This document shows, piece by piece, positions 43,352 to 52,416 of a stretch of 64,000 nucleotides of DNA. How positions within the stretch are numbered: the stretch's first letter is position 1; every line of letters begins with the position of its first letter. Source of the stretch: Clostridia bacterium. GTDB taxonomy: Bacteria > Bacillota > Clostridia > Christensenellales > Aristaeellaceae. The stretch is taken from contig JAFQQT010000037.1 in NCBI GenBank assembly GCA_017410455.1, forward strand, positions 1-64,000, given 5' to 3'. Both the position numbers and the translations under genes were made by a program. The notes beneath the pieces are model-generated. The model was not told the origin of the DNA, ran no database searches, and saw nothing but the letters and a program-made list of their open reading frames with translations.

Positions 43352-43687
43352 ATGAACCGCGAAGAGATCCTGGCCCGCAGCCAGGAAGAGAACAAATACC
43401 AGCTGGACGAACGCAGCAAGAGCATTGAGACCCGTGCCAGCAGTATCTCCCAGGGCGTGGGCATGGCGCTGTGCATCCTGCTGGGCGCCGTCACCTATGC
43501 CGTCACCCATGACATGCTGTTCATGGACCTGGCGCTCTCGCTGTATCTGGGCATGTTCGCCGCCGAACGCATCGCCTGTGCGGTGATGGCAAAGACCCGC
43601 GGCCAGTGGATCTTCGCAGGTATCGTCACCGTCATCGCGGCAGCCACGGTCACGGTCTTCCTGCTGAAGCTCTTCGGCGTCATTTGA
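43352..43687 (+). CDS. small three-helix membrane protein (DUF6442-like)
   Basis: 111 residues. Soluble N-terminal helix (MNREEILARSQEENKYQLDE), then three membrane helices (MALCILLGAVTYAVT, MDLALSLYLGMFAAERI, WIFAGIVTVIAAATVTVFLL). The DUF6442-type layout is regularly encoded beside a small HTH regulator, as here. ATG 43352 behind AGGGAGG. Under control of the twin operators. Function unknown. Confidence 0.72.
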   Translation: MNREEILARSQEENKYQLDERSKSIETRASSISQGVGMALCILLGAVTYAVTHDMLFMDLALSLYLGMFAAERIACAVMAKTRGQWIFAGIVTVIAAATVTVFLLKLFGVI

Positions 43688-43695
43688 GGTGCGTT

Positions 43696-43905
43696 ATGGA
43701 AGACAAGCTGATCCTCCGCAACCGCATCCGTGTCGCGCGGGCGGAGAAAAACATCTCCCAGGGGGAGCTGGCCAAAATGGTGGGCGTGTCCCGCCAGACC
43801 ATCAGCTCCATCGAGACCGGCACCTTCAACCCCACCGCCAAGCTCGCGCTGATCCTGTGCATCGCGCTGGAAAAGAAATTCGAAGAGCTGTTCTACTTCG
43901 ACTGA
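43696..43905 (+). CDS. HTH regulator (XRE, YozG-like)
   Basis: 69 residues, hardly more than the DNA-binding domain: RIRVARAEKNISQGELAKMV, then GVSRQTISSIETGTFNPTAK and ALEKKFEELFYFD. This short form often acts with a membrane partner gene. It starts 8 bases after that gene. It is the natural candidate to bind the twin TGTCAAG-type operators upstream. Confidence 0.88.
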   Translation: MEDKLILRNRIRVARAEKNISQGELAKMVGVSRQTISSIETGTFNPTAKLALILCIALEKKFEELFYFD

Positions 43906-43921
43906 GAAAGGAGGCACCGCC

Positions 43922-44080
43922 ATGAAGAACGCAGAAGCCATCGGCGCGCTGACCGGCAGCATCGTCGGCGCTGTCGCAACAGGCATCGCCGTCTATTTCA
44001 CCGGCAATCCGCTGTGCGCCCTGATCGGGCTGGTCGGCTGTCTCGCTGGCAGCCGCATCGGCAAGGCCATCGGCAAATAA
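43922..44080 (+). CDS. small glycine-zipper membrane protein
   Basis: 52 residues: MKNAEAIGALTGSIVGAVAT, then GIAVYFTGNPLCALIGLVGC and LAGSRIGKAIGK. Two short membrane helices rich in Gly/Ala with GxxxG-type spacing. Preceded by AAAGGAGG; 16 bases after the HTH stop, so third gene of the operon. No known family. Confidence 0.7.
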   Translation: MKNAEAIGALTGSIVGAVATGIAVYFTGNPLCALIGLVGCLAGSRIGKAIGK

Positions 44081-44086
44081 GCAAAA

Positions 44087-44124
44087 CGCCCCGGACATCC
44101 GCCATAACAGGGATGTCCGGGGCG
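44087..44124. terminator. bidirectional hairpin
   Basis: Arms CGCCCCGGACATCC and GGATGTCCGGGGCG with a short loop, between convergent genes. Confidence 0.8.
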
Positions 44125-44143
44125 ATCCATATTCAGGGATGGC

Positions 44144-45862
44144 TTACTTCAGCAGGGCCTCGGCAGCAGCGCGGAGCTCCACGTTCAGAGACTCGGCAGC
44201 GGCCTTGTCGGCGGCGTTGGTGTTGACGTACAGCTTGATCTTGGGCTCGGTGCCGGAGGGGCGCACGCAAACCCAGTTGCCGTTCTCCAGCTCGAAGTAC
44301 AGGACGTCCGAGGTGGGCAGGCCCGTGGGCTCCACCACGCCGTTCGCGGTGCGGGTGCCGGCCTTGTAGTCGCGCACGGCGGTGACCTTCATGCCGCACA
44401 GCTCGGTCGGGGGATTCTGGCGCAGGCCGGCCATGATCTCCTTCATGCGGGAGAGGCCCTCCTTGCCGGGCAGGGTGACGGACACGACCTTCTCCACGAA
44501 GTAGCCGTACTCGGCGAAGATGGACTGCACATAGTCGTACAGGGTGATGCCCTGAGCGGCGCAGGCGCAGGCGACCTCGGCAATGAGCATGGAGGCGTTG
44601 ACGCCGTCCTTGTCGCGCACGAAGGTGGAGGACAGGAAGCCGTAGCTCTCCTCGAAGCCGAAGAGGAAGGTGTGGCTGCCGGTATCCTGGAACTGCTGGA
44701 TCTTTTCGCCAATGAACTTGAAGCCGGTGAGGGTCTCAAACATCTCCACGCCGAAGGAGGCGGCGATCTTGTTGGAGAGGCTGGTGGACACGATGGACTT
44801 CACCGCCGCGCCGTTGGCGGGGAGCTTGCCCTGCTTCTTCTTGGCAGACAGGATGTAGTGCAGCAGCACGCAGCCGATCTGGTTGCCGGTGAGCAGCTGC
44901 CAGTCGCCGGAAGCGGTCTTGACGGCCACGCCCAGGCGGTCACAGTCGGGGTCGGTGGCGAAGATGACCTTCGCGCCCTTCTCGTCCGCCAGCTTGATGG
45001 CCAGGCGGAAGGTGTCAGGCTCCTCGGGGTTGGGGACCTTCACGGTGGGGAAGGCGGGGTCGGGCAGCTCCTGCTCCATGACGACGGAGACGTTGGTGAT
45101 GCCGATCTCCTTGAGGATGCGGCGCACCGGCACATTGCCGGAGCCATGCACGGGGGTATAGACGATGGACAGCTCCGCGCCCATCTTCTCCAGCATCTCG
45201 GGCTGGACGCACAGGGTCTTCACTTCGGCGATGTAGTCGTCATCCACCTCGGCGTTGCCGATGTACTTCAGCAGACCCTTTTCGATGGCCTCCTGCTCAT
45301 CCATCAGCGTGCAGTCGGTGTACTTCGTCGCACGGATGATGGCGGTGATGCCCTCGGCGGCCTCGGGGCCGACCTGGGCGCCATCCTCGCCGTAGACCTT
45401 GTAGCCGTTGTACTGCGGCGGATTATGGGAGGCGGTGATGACGATGCCGGCGATGGCGTTCAGGTGGCGAACGGCGTAGCTCAGCACCGGCACGGGACGC
45501 AGCGCGTCAAACAGGTAGGCAGGCACGCCCTCCTGCGCCAGCACCAGCGCGGTATCCTTTGCAAACTCGGCGGAGAAGCGGCGGGAGTCATAGGCGATGA
45601 CAACGCCACGCTGTGCCTGCTCGGGCGTCTTGAGCAGGTACTGGGCCAAGCCCTTGGTGGCGCGGCGGACATTGTAGCGGTTCATGCGGTTCATGCCCGC
45701 GCCCAGCACGCCGCGCATGCCGGCGGTGCCGAAGCTCAGCTCGGTATAGAAGCGATCCTCGATCTCCCTGGGATCGTCGGCAATCGCCTGAAGATCGGCG
45801 ATGGTGTCAGCATCGGCAGCGAAGTCGGTCAGCCACTGCTTGTAAGCGGTCATCACGTCCAT
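44144..45862 (-). CDS. alpha-phosphoglucomutase / phosphomannomutase
   Basis: 572 residues, alpha-D-phosphohexomutase family; interconverts glucose-1-phosphate and glucose-6-phosphate, feeding glycogen and envelope polysaccharide synthesis. Catalytic phosphoserine in ITASHNPPQYNGYKVYG, metal loop DPDCDRLGVAV, sugar-binding GFEESYGF and phosphate-binding RPSGTEPKIKLY are all present. It begins RFYTELSFGTAGMRGVLGAG as in PgcA-type Gram-positive enzymes. ATG 45862 behind GAGGAAG. Stands alone. Confidence 0.93.
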   Translation of the reverse strand: MDVMTAYKQWLTDFAADADTIADLQAIADDPREIEDRFYTELSFGTAGMRGVLGAGMNRMNRYNVRRATKGLAQYLLKTPEQAQRGVVIAYDSRRFSAEFAKDTALVLAQEGVPAYLFDALRPVPVLSYAVRHLNAIAGIVITASHNPPQYNGYKVYGEDGAQVGPEAAEGITAIIRATKYTDCTLMDEQEAIEKGLLKYIGNAEVDDDYIAEVKTLCVQPEMLEKMGAELSIVYTPVHGSGNVPVRRILKEIGITNVSVVMEQELPDPAFPTVKVPNPEEPDTFRLAIKLADEKGAKVIFATDPDCDRLGVAVKTASGDWQLLTGNQIGCVLLHYILSAKKKQGKLPANGAAVKSIVSTSLSNKIAASFGVEMFETLTGFKFIGEKIQQFQDTGSHTFLFGFEESYGFLSSTFVRDKDGVNASMLIAEVACACAAQGITLYDYVQSIFAEYGYFVEKVVSVTLPGKEGLSRMKEIMAGLRQNPPTELCGMKVTAVRDYKAGTRTANGVVEPTGLPTSDVLYFELENGNWVCVRPSGTEPKIKLYVNTNAADKAAAESLNVELRAAAEALLK

Positions 45863-46097
45863 GGTGTCTTCCTCCCGTCGTTTCCATGAGGTTGTTCAAT
45901 AGCATATCAGGTTCTGCACCCTTTAGAATATTATAGTGGGTTTGCAGCGATTTGGCAAGCATAATCCGCGTCAATCCTGCGCCGTCAAGGCAGACGTTGC
46001 TGATTGTAAAACATTCCTGCCCCCTTGCAATCCGCTTCCTGTGATGGTACAATATGATTGGAATGATATCCTCTTCCGGAAGGAGTTGCCCTACCCG

Positions 46098-47462
46098 ATG
46101 AACAAGAACCTCAAGCTGCGCAAGCTCTGGCCGCTGCTGCTGGTGCTCGTGCTGGGCGCATTTGCCGCCCTGGCGGACATGACGCTGCCCGCCGAACTGA
46201 CCGTTATCGAAGCCGAAGCTTTCCTGAACGACGCGTCCCTCACCGGCACCCTTGCCATCCCCGACGGGGTGACGGTCATCGGTGCCCGCGCCTTTGAGGG
46301 TACGGGGCTGACGGGGCTTTCCATCCCCTCCTCCGTCACCACCATCTGCAGTCGCGCCTTTGCCAACTGCAGCGGCCTGACTGGCACGGTGCGCATCCCG
46401 GATTCGGTCGCAACCCTGGCGGCTGACGCCTTTGAGGGCACCAATGTCACCCTCGTCTTCGGCGATGACGTCTCCACCGACACCGATATCCCCGGCGGCA
46501 GCGTTTCCACCGGTACTGACATCCCCGGCGGCGGCGATGTGGTCATCACCATGACCGACCTGCCTGCGGGCCTGCTGTACGAGATGACCGACGCCGGCTG
46601 CGTCATCACCGGCTACACCGGCGAAGTCGACGCCGAGCTGAAGATCCCCGATGCGGTCAACGGCATCCCCGTGGTGGCCATCGGCGACTACGCCTTCCAG
46701 GACTGCTACGACCTGAAGGGCAGCATCGTGCTGCCGGATACGGTCACCCGCATCGGCAGCGGCGCTTTCTTCGGCTGCTCCTCCCTCACCGGCGGGCTGA
46801 CCATCCCCGATGGCGTCACCTCCATTGGCGATTTCGCCTTCTACGAGTGCCTGAGCCTCACCGGCGGCCTGACCCTGCCCGCCAGCGTGGAGACCGTGGG
46901 CGAGAGCGCCTTCGCATTCTGCGAGAGCATGACCGGTGCCCTGACCCTGCCGGCGGACGTGACCCTGGGCGCGCGCTGCTTCCAGGGCGCGGGCTTCACC
47001 GGCAGCATCACCATCCCCGCCACAATGACCCTGGGCGCCAACGTTTTCAGCAGCACCAGCCTGAACATCACCTGGGAGGCCCCCGCCTTCACCTTCGAGC
47101 AGGTGTCCACCATCGTCACCATCACCGGCTGGAACGGCCCTGTCACCGGCGGCCTGACCATCCCCTCCCGCATGGGCACCGGCCTGGTGACGGGCATTGC
47201 CGCCGAGGCTTTCGCTGATACCGGCCTGCAGGGCACGGTGACCATCCCCTCCTCGGTGGTGTACATCGGCGATTCCGCCTTCCGCAGCAACCCGGGCATC
47301 ACCAACATCTCCTTCGCCAAGGGCCTGGCCACCATCGACGCCTTCGCCTTTGCGGACTGCACGGGCCTTTCCGGCGTCATCACCCTGCCCAGCACCGTCA
47401 CCTCCCTGGATGAAACGGCCTTCAGCGGCTGTGACGTGACCGTCACCATCGCCACCGAGTGA
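46098..47462 (+). CDS. secreted BspA-like leucine-rich-repeat protein
   Basis: 454 residues. Signal peptide MNKNLKLRKLWPLLLVLVLG. Then rows of LRR_5-type repeats of the form GVTVIGARAFEGTGLTGLSI, TVTRIGSGAFFGCSSLTGGL, SSVVYIGDSAFRSNPGITNI. A repetitive insert with DVSTDTDIPGGSVSTGTDIP lies around residues 125-150. BspA-like proteins act in adhesion in gut and oral bacteria. No cell-wall anchor. ATG 46098 behind AGGAG. Terminator follows. Confidence 0.88.
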   Translation: MNKNLKLRKLWPLLLVLVLGAFAALADMTLPAELTVIEAEAFLNDASLTGTLAIPDGVTVIGARAFEGTGLTGLSIPSSVTTICSRAFANCSGLTGTVRIPDSVATLAADAFEGTNVTLVFGDDVSTDTDIPGGSVSTGTDIPGGGDVVITMTDLPAGLLYEMTDAGCVITGYTGEVDAELKIPDAVNGIPVVAIGDYAFQDCYDLKGSIVLPDTVTRIGSGAFFGCSSLTGGLTIPDGVTSIGDFAFYECLSLTGGLTLPASVETVGESAFAFCESMTGALTLPADVTLGARCFQGAGFTGSITIPATMTLGANVFSSTSLNITWEAPAFTFEQVSTIVTITGWNGPVTGGLTIPSRMGTGLVTGIAAEAFADTGLQGTVTIPSSVVYIGDSAFRSNPGITNISFAKGLATIDAFAFADCTGLSGVITLPSTVTSLDETAFSGCDVTVTIATE

Positions 47463-47480
47463 TCCCTGACTGACACAAAA

Positions 47481-47523
47481 ACACCCGGAGCCTTCACAGA
47501 TCGGAGCGTTCCGGGTGTATTTT
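47481..47523 (+). terminator. terminator after the BspA-like gene
   Basis: Arms ACACCCGGA and TCCGGGTGT with a 20-base loop, followed by ATTTTG. Confidence 0.8.
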
Positions 47524-47528
47524 GTTGA

Positions 47529-47588
47529 GGTATATTTCAGGATCCCTGGGTATATTTCAGGAGCATATCACCAGGGTATATTTCAGGA
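47529..47588. repeat. three direct 14-base repeats at the end of the VanZ-like gene
   Basis: GGTATATTTCAGGA at 47529-47542, 47549-47562 and 47575-47588. The third contains the stop codon of the VanZ-like gene; the others lie just beyond. Confidence 0.8.
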
Positions 47589-48176
47589 GCGCGTATTCTT
47601 CCCGAGAAAGAGGTCGTCCATCCCCGGCCACGCCCGATGCAGCCCCCGCCACAGGCCTGCGCCGAGCAGCGCGCCGGAAGCATTGAGCAGGATATCGTCA
47701 ACCTCCACATACCGCCCGATGAAGAGCTGCACCAGCTCAATGGAGCAGGTCAGCGCCAAAGCCATGCCCACCATCCGCAGCGGTCTGCGGAAACGCCGCC
47801 ACAGCAGCGGCAGGCAGAACCCCCAGGGCATGAACAGCAGGACATTCCCCAGCAGCTGCGACCAGGACGTGGTGAGCGTGAAGAAGGAGCACAGCTGGGG
47901 TCCGATGGTGCCAAAGGGCCGCAGGTGGATCTTATCGCCGGTGCGCAGGCGCTCCAGTGCGCTTGCGATCATGGCCGCAGGGCTGCCCCATTCGCCGCAC
48001 AGGGTCAGGTGGAGCAGCCCGGTCATGAAGGCCACGAAGAGTGCCAGCGCCACCTCGCGGGCCAGGGGTCTGCGCCGCCACGGCCGCCTCAGGGGCGCCC
48101 AGATCAGCAGCACGATCATCGCGGCAGTGGCGAATTCGCCGATCTGGCGCAGCAGCTCCCGCTCCGCCCATTTCAC
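47583..48176 (-). CDS. VanZ-like membrane protein
   Basis: 197 residues, VanZ fold: five or so membrane helices (IGEFATAAMIVLLIWAPL, VALALFVAFMTGLLHLTL, LLGNVLLFMPWGFCLPLLW, MVGMALALTCSIELVQLF) and the typical LLGNVLLFMPWG...ELVQLFIGRYVEVDDILLN signature split here. VanZ proteins can affect glycopeptide resistance; most are of unknown role. GTG 48176 overlaps the metY stop as GTGA, so translation is coupled. A longer ATG start at 48332 is inside metY and rejected. Confidence 0.85.
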   Translation of the reverse strand: MKWAERELLRQIGEFATAAMIVLLIWAPLRRPWRRRPLAREVALALFVAFMTGLLHLTLCGEWGSPAAMIASALERLRTGDKIHLRPFGTIGPQLCSFFTLTTSWSQLLGNVLLFMPWGFCLPLLWRRFRRPLRMVGMALALTCSIELVQLFIGRYVEVDDILLNASGALLGAGLWRGLHRAWPGMDDLFLGKNTRS

Positions 48177-49456
48177 AGGCTCACAGCCTCCAGCGCCTGG
48201 GCGATGTCGGCGATGAGATCCTCCGCGCCCTCCAGGCCGCAGCTGATGCGCACCAGGCCCGCGGGGATGCCGGCGGCAGCCAGCTGCTCCTCGGTCATCT
48301 GGCGGTGGGTGGAGGTGGCGGGATTCAGGCAACAGGTGCGGGCGTCAGCCACATGGGTCTCGATGGCCGCCATTTTCAGGTGCTTCATGAAGGTCTCCGC
48401 CGCCGCGCGGCCGCCCTTGAGCTCAAAGGACACCACACCGCAACCGCCCTGAGGCATGTACTTCATGGCCAGGTCGTGGTACCTGTCGCCGGGCAGGTGG
48501 GGGAAGCTGACGGCCTTGACCGCCGGATGCTCCTTCAGGAATGAGGCCACCGCCAGGCCGTTCTCGCAGTGCCGGGGCATGCGGACATGCAGGCTTTCCA
48601 GGCCCAGATTGAGGTAGAAGGCATGCTGGGGGCTCTGGATGCAGCCCAGGTCGCGCATCAGCTGGCTGGTACACTTGGTGATGAAGGCGCCTTCCTTGCC
48701 GAACTTCTCGGCGTAGGTGATGCCGTGGTAGCTGTCATCGGGGGTGCACAGGCCCGGGTACTTGTCCGCGTGGGCCATCCAGTCGAACCTGCCCGCGTCG
48801 ATGATCGCGCCGCCCACCGCCACGCCGTGGCCGTCCATGTACTTGGTGGTGGAGTGGGTCACGATGTCCGCACCCCACTCAATGGGACGGCAGTTGACGG
48901 GCGTGGGGAAGGTGTTGTCGATGATCAGCGGTACGCCGTGGCGGTGGGCGGCGGCAGCGAAGCGCTCGATGTCCAGCACCGTCAGGGCGGGGTTGGCGAT
49001 GGTCTCGCCGAACATGGCGCGGGTGTTGGGCGTGAAGGCCGCGTCCAGCTCCTCGTCCGTCGCGTCGGGGCTGACGAAGGTGGAGGAAATGCCCATTTTG
49101 GCAAGGGTCACGGAGATCAGGTTGAAGGTGCCGCCGTAGATGGAGGAGGAAGCGACGATGTGGTCGCCGGCGTTGCAGATATTGAAGATGGCAAAGAAGT
49201 TTGCCGCCTGACCGGAGGAGGTCAGCATGGCCGCCGTGCCGCCTTCGAGGGCCGCCAGTTTCGCCGCCACATAATCATTGGTGGGATTTTGAAGGCGGGT
49301 GTAGAAATAGCCGCTGGCCTCCAGGTCAAAGAGCTTGCCCATGTCCTCGGAGGTGGCATACTTGAACGTGGTGGACTGGACGATCGGGATCTGGCGCGGT
49401 TCGCCGTTGCCGGGGGTGTAGCCGGCCTGGACGCAGCGGGTATCGATGGTGGACAT
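48173..49456 (-). CDS. metY: O-acetylhomoserine sulfhydrylase (MetY family)
   Basis: 427 residues, PLP enzyme of the Cys/Met metabolism family. Typical MetY features: TRCVQAGYTPGNGEPRQIPI, YTRLQNPTNDYVAAKLAALE, LIIDNTFPTPVNCRPIEWGA and the PLP lysine in THSTTKYMDGHG. The reaction makes homocysteine directly from O-acetylhomoserine and sulfide. Start ATG 49456 with GAAAGGAATG upstream. Sits with VanZ-like gene; a serine acetyltransferase for the parallel cysteine route lies at 59848. Confidence 0.92.
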   Translation of the reverse strand: MSTIDTRCVQAGYTPGNGEPRQIPIVQSTTFKYATSEDMGKLFDLEASGYFYTRLQNPTNDYVAAKLAALEGGTAAMLTSSGQAANFFAIFNICNAGDHIVASSSIYGGTFNLISVTLAKMGISSTFVSPDATDEELDAAFTPNTRAMFGETIANPALTVLDIERFAAAAHRHGVPLIIDNTFPTPVNCRPIEWGADIVTHSTTKYMDGHGVAVGGAIIDAGRFDWMAHADKYPGLCTPDDSYHGITYAEKFGKEGAFITKCTSQLMRDLGCIQSPQHAFYLNLGLESLHVRMPRHCENGLAVASFLKEHPAVKAVSFPHLPGDRYHDLAMKYMPQGGCGVVSFELKGGRAAAETFMKHLKMAAIETHVADARTCCLNPATSTHRQMTEEQLAAAGIPAGLVRISCGLEGAEDLIADIAQALEAVSL

Positions 49457-49491
49457 TGGGAATCATTCCTTTCAGATATAGTGAGGGCTCA

Positions 49492-49968
49492 TTATGAATC
49501 GCTTTTCATGGTGATGAACTCCGGCCCATCGGGCAGGGACAGGATCCGCTCCTTCAGGAAGACCGGGAAGAAGGACAGCTGGCGCAGCTCCTCAAAGGGT
49601 ACCCAGCGGAAGTGATGGATTTCCGTCTCGCTTTCCCTGCGGGTGAAGGAATCGCCGCGCTGCAGCAGTTCTGCCGGAGCTTCCATCAGGTGATACAGGC
49701 ACAGCTCGTGATGGCGGACACCGTCCACCATGAAGAAGGACTCCGCCATAAAAGCCAGCCGGTGGGGCGGCAGGGGAATGTCCAATTCTTCGTGCAGCTC
49801 GCGGGCCAGGGCTTCCTCCGCGGATTCGCCCAGCTGAACGCGGCCGCCCGGCAGATAATCGTGGGGGATGCCTTCGTCCTGCATGACGAGGAGCTGCCCG
49901 TCGCGCACAAGGATGGCGGCCACACGGAAGTTGAACGTCCCTTCATGTCCCCTGACAGACAGATCCAT
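49492..49968 (-). CDS. NUDIX hydrolase
   Basis: 158 residues. The Nudix box reads GGRVQLGESAEEALARELHE then ELDI, matching G-x5-E-x7-REUxEExGU. Hydrolyses nucleoside diphosphate derivatives; the substrate is not clear. ATG 49968 behind GGAGGAA is chosen over the longer start at 50028. 36 bases upstream of metY on the same strand, so possibly co-transcribed. Confidence 0.88.
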   Translation of the reverse strand: MDLSVRGHEGTFNFRVAAILVRDGQLLVMQDEGIPHDYLPGGRVQLGESAEEALARELHEELDIPLPPHRLAFMAESFFMVDGVRHHELCLYHLMEAPAELLQRGDSFTRRESETEIHHFRWVPFEELRQLSFFPVFLKERILSLPDGPEFITMKSDS

Positions 49969-50065
49969 GGCAATTCCTCCGCTTGTATTCTCGCAAAAAG
50001 TATAGCACGCCGGACGGGCAAGCGTCAATCCGGCGTGCGGGATGTATCGGATTTAGAACAATGGA

Positions 50066-51655
50066 TCACGTGCGCCATGCGCCCGTCTGCAGGAAGGCGG
50101 CAGCCCGTGCGTCGGCGGCGTCCACCATGTCTTCGGGGAAGCCCATCAGCCGCAGCAGCCGGATGGCGTTGCGCGTGGTGGCCGGCCCCGGGCGCAGACG
50201 GTAGTCGAAGGAAACGGCCTCCCCGGTCACCTGCTCCTCAAAGTGGTACAGGTCATAAGTGGATTCCAGCAGCGCGCACAGCTCCAGGTCATGGGTGGCC
50301 GCAAGGCACATCGCGCCTGTGCTGGCCAGCGCCCGCAGCGCCTCGCAGCTGGCGGCGATGCGCTCGATGGTGTTGGTTCCACGCAGCACCTCATCCACCG
50401 CACAGAGCACCGGCAGACCGGGCTGCCGGGCAGCGTCAAGGATGCGCTTCAGCGATCGGATCTCGACGATGTAGTAGCTCTCCCCGGCGGCCAGATCATC
50501 CCGCAGGGCCATGGAGGTCATGGGGCGGAAGGCGGTCATCCGGCAGCTGCCGCAGGTGGCGGTACACAGCGTCTGGGCGAGGATGGCGTTGAGCATCACG
50601 GCCTTGAGGAAGGTCGACTTGCCCGAGGCATTGGAGCCGGTGACGAGGATCGGGCGCGTGGCGTCCACATCGTTGGGGACGGCCTCCGGCGTCAGCGGAT
50701 GGCGCATCCCCCGCATGTCGATGCGCGGCGGCTGCTGCGAAAAACCGACCTCCGGCACGCAGCAGCCCGGCTGGCTGGCGCGGAAGGAGGCCACCGCCAT
50801 GGCGGCGTCCAGCTTCCCCAGCGCCTCGTGGATGCGGAAGATTTCCCCGTGGCAGCGGCCCAGCTTGTTTTTCAGGAACTCGTAGGCGATCAGGTCCGTC
50901 AGCAGCACGGTGTTGAACATGTCGGCGACCATGTCCCCGCCCATGGGGGACACGCCACCCACCCGCAGCACCGCCTTCATCCGCCCGATGCAGGCATAGG
51001 CGTCGCTCACATGCGCGTCGATCCCGGCATGGCGCAGGCGACGGATGCGGTGCAGCGCGTACACCATGCGCACGGAGTAGTTCACCGTGGCGTAGTCCCG
51101 CTCACAGGCGGTGCGGCGGAACTCGTGGGTCAGCCCGTTGACGATCAGGCAGACCAGCGGCAGCAGCACCCCGCTTTCGCCCAGCAGCGGCGCCAGGCAG
51201 AGCGAGGTGATGAACAGCAGCATCAGCGCCAAATAGATCACCAGCCAGCCCCAGCCATGCTGCCGGGGCGCAAAGGCACAGCTCAGATCCGCCCGACGGG
51301 CACAGCCCAGGCGGCGCAGGATCTTCGTCAGGCGCTCGCGCAGCGCACCATCCTCCGCCATCAGGTCGATCAGGGCCGCGCGCTCCTGGTGCTCCTGCGC
51401 AGACCCCGCAGGCGTGCGCAGCTGGTCGTACAGGTACTGTTCGCCCGAGGTGGTAAGGCCGGGGTTGATGCGCCGGAAGAGGCGGTCCATGTCCAGGTCG
51501 TTCCAGGTGACGTCGTCAATGACGAAGCGCCCGGGCTCAGCCTGAGCGCGGGCGTCGTGGTAGGCGCGGATGTGCTCCATGTCGCCGGCGAAGTAGAGCG
51601 GATCCGGTACGCTGCCGAATGCAGGATAGTATCGGCGGAAGAATGGCAAGCGCAT
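50066..51655 (-). CDS. membrane MutS-like ATPase
   Basis: 529 residues. Central hydrophobic segments (LVIYLALMLLFITSLCLAPL, GVLLPLVCLIVNGL), then a core like MutS domain III, and a C-terminal ATPase: Walker A GSNASGKSTFLKAV, Walker B VLCAVDEVLRGTN, His loop AATHDLELC. It lacks the mismatch-recognition domain of MutS1, so it is not a standard repair protein. Homologues in Firmicutes are of unknown role. ATG 51655 with GGAGGG; the nitroreductase gene ends 13 bases upstream. Confidence 0.85.
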   Translation of the reverse strand: MRLPFFRRYYPAFGSVPDPLYFAGDMEHIRAYHDARAQAEPGRFVIDDVTWNDLDMDRLFRRINPGLTTSGEQYLYDQLRTPAGSAQEHQERAALIDLMAEDGALRERLTKILRRLGCARRADLSCAFAPRQHGWGWLVIYLALMLLFITSLCLAPLLGESGVLLPLVCLIVNGLTHEFRRTACERDYATVNYSVRMVYALHRIRRLRHAGIDAHVSDAYACIGRMKAVLRVGGVSPMGGDMVADMFNTVLLTDLIAYEFLKNKLGRCHGEIFRIHEALGKLDAAMAVASFRASQPGCCVPEVGFSQQPPRIDMRGMRHPLTPEAVPNDVDATRPILVTGSNASGKSTFLKAVMLNAILAQTLCTATCGSCRMTAFRPMTSMALRDDLAAGESYYIVEIRSLKRILDAARQPGLPVLCAVDEVLRGTNTIERIAASCEALRALASTGAMCLAATHDLELCALLESTYDLYHFEEQVTGEAVSFDYRLRPGPATTRNAIRLLRLMGFPEDMVDAADARAAAFLQTGAWRT

Positions 51656-51667
51656 GTGTGACCCTCC

Positions 51668-52414
51668 TCAGATCATCCGGTCATCCGCCACAGCCGTGGC
51701 CAGCGGTGCGCCCGGCGCATCGGAAAAGCGCCATGTATGGGGCGTGGTCAGCGCCAGCTCCGCATGGAGGATGGCAATGCCCGCATCCAGCGCACTGTGC
51801 ACCGGCGCATCCACCGCGAAGCCGCCGCCCCTGGCGATCAGCAGCGACCAGGGCTGCTGATTCATCCCCGAGGGAGCCTGCTGCACCAGCGTGGCTGCGC
51901 GGATGAGCTGCTCCGGCCACTGCCGCCAGTTCCCCTGGCAGAGGTGCTCCGGGGCCATGCGCTGGCGGGTGGCGGGCGCAGTCAGCGGCGTTGCGGGCGG
52001 GCCGACGGCGATCAGCGCCAGCAGCGTTTCCCCCGGCGCAGCAACATCCCGCACAGCCTCCCTGCGGAAGCTTCCGCCCACCCAGCAGGTGCCCAGCCCC
52101 ATGGCCGTGGCCTCCAGCACGAAGGCCTCGCCGATGGCCCCGGCGTTGAGCCGGTGCAGCCAGCTGTCCCCGTCCACCAGGACAGCCACAGCCGCGCGGC
52201 AGCCGGTGATGTTGGTGGAGGCGTTCTCAGGCAGGGGCACGAGCCGCAGCCGGGCACCCGGCAGGGCATAGCGCCCCGCGTGGTAGGCCAGCTGCGCCGT
52301 CTGCGCAGGCGCAAGGTCGCCCGCATAGGCCCGGCAGGATGTGCGCACGCGCACGGCAGCCGTCATGCGCTCCTTCTGCGCGGGCTGCAGCAGGGTGCTC
52401 ATCGTGGCCTGCAT
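51668..52414 (-). CDS. nitroreductase-family protein (TM1586-like)
   Basis: 248 residues. Begins with RTSCRAYAGDLAPAQTAQLA; the FMN-binding features show in NAGAIGEAFVLEATAMGLGT and CWVGG, then a duplicated half with QQAPSGMNQQPWSLLI. This double-fold architecture is that of the TM1586 NAD(P)H/FMN reductase branch. ATG 52414 seven bases after GGAGG is preferred to ATG 52420, which is too close. Overlaps or abuts the sirtuin stop. Confidence 0.8.
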   Translation of the reverse strand: MQATMSTLLQPAQKERMTAAVRVRTSCRAYAGDLAPAQTAQLAYHAGRYALPGARLRLVPLPENASTNITGCRAAVAVLVDGDSWLHRLNAGAIGEAFVLEATAMGLGTCWVGGSFRREAVRDVAAPGETLLALIAVGPPATPLTAPATRQRMAPEHLCQGNWRQWPEQLIRAATLVQQAPSGMNQQPWSLLIARGGGFAVDAPVHSALDAGIAILHAELALTTPHTWRFSDAPGAPLATAVADDRMI

Positions 52415-52416
52415 GG

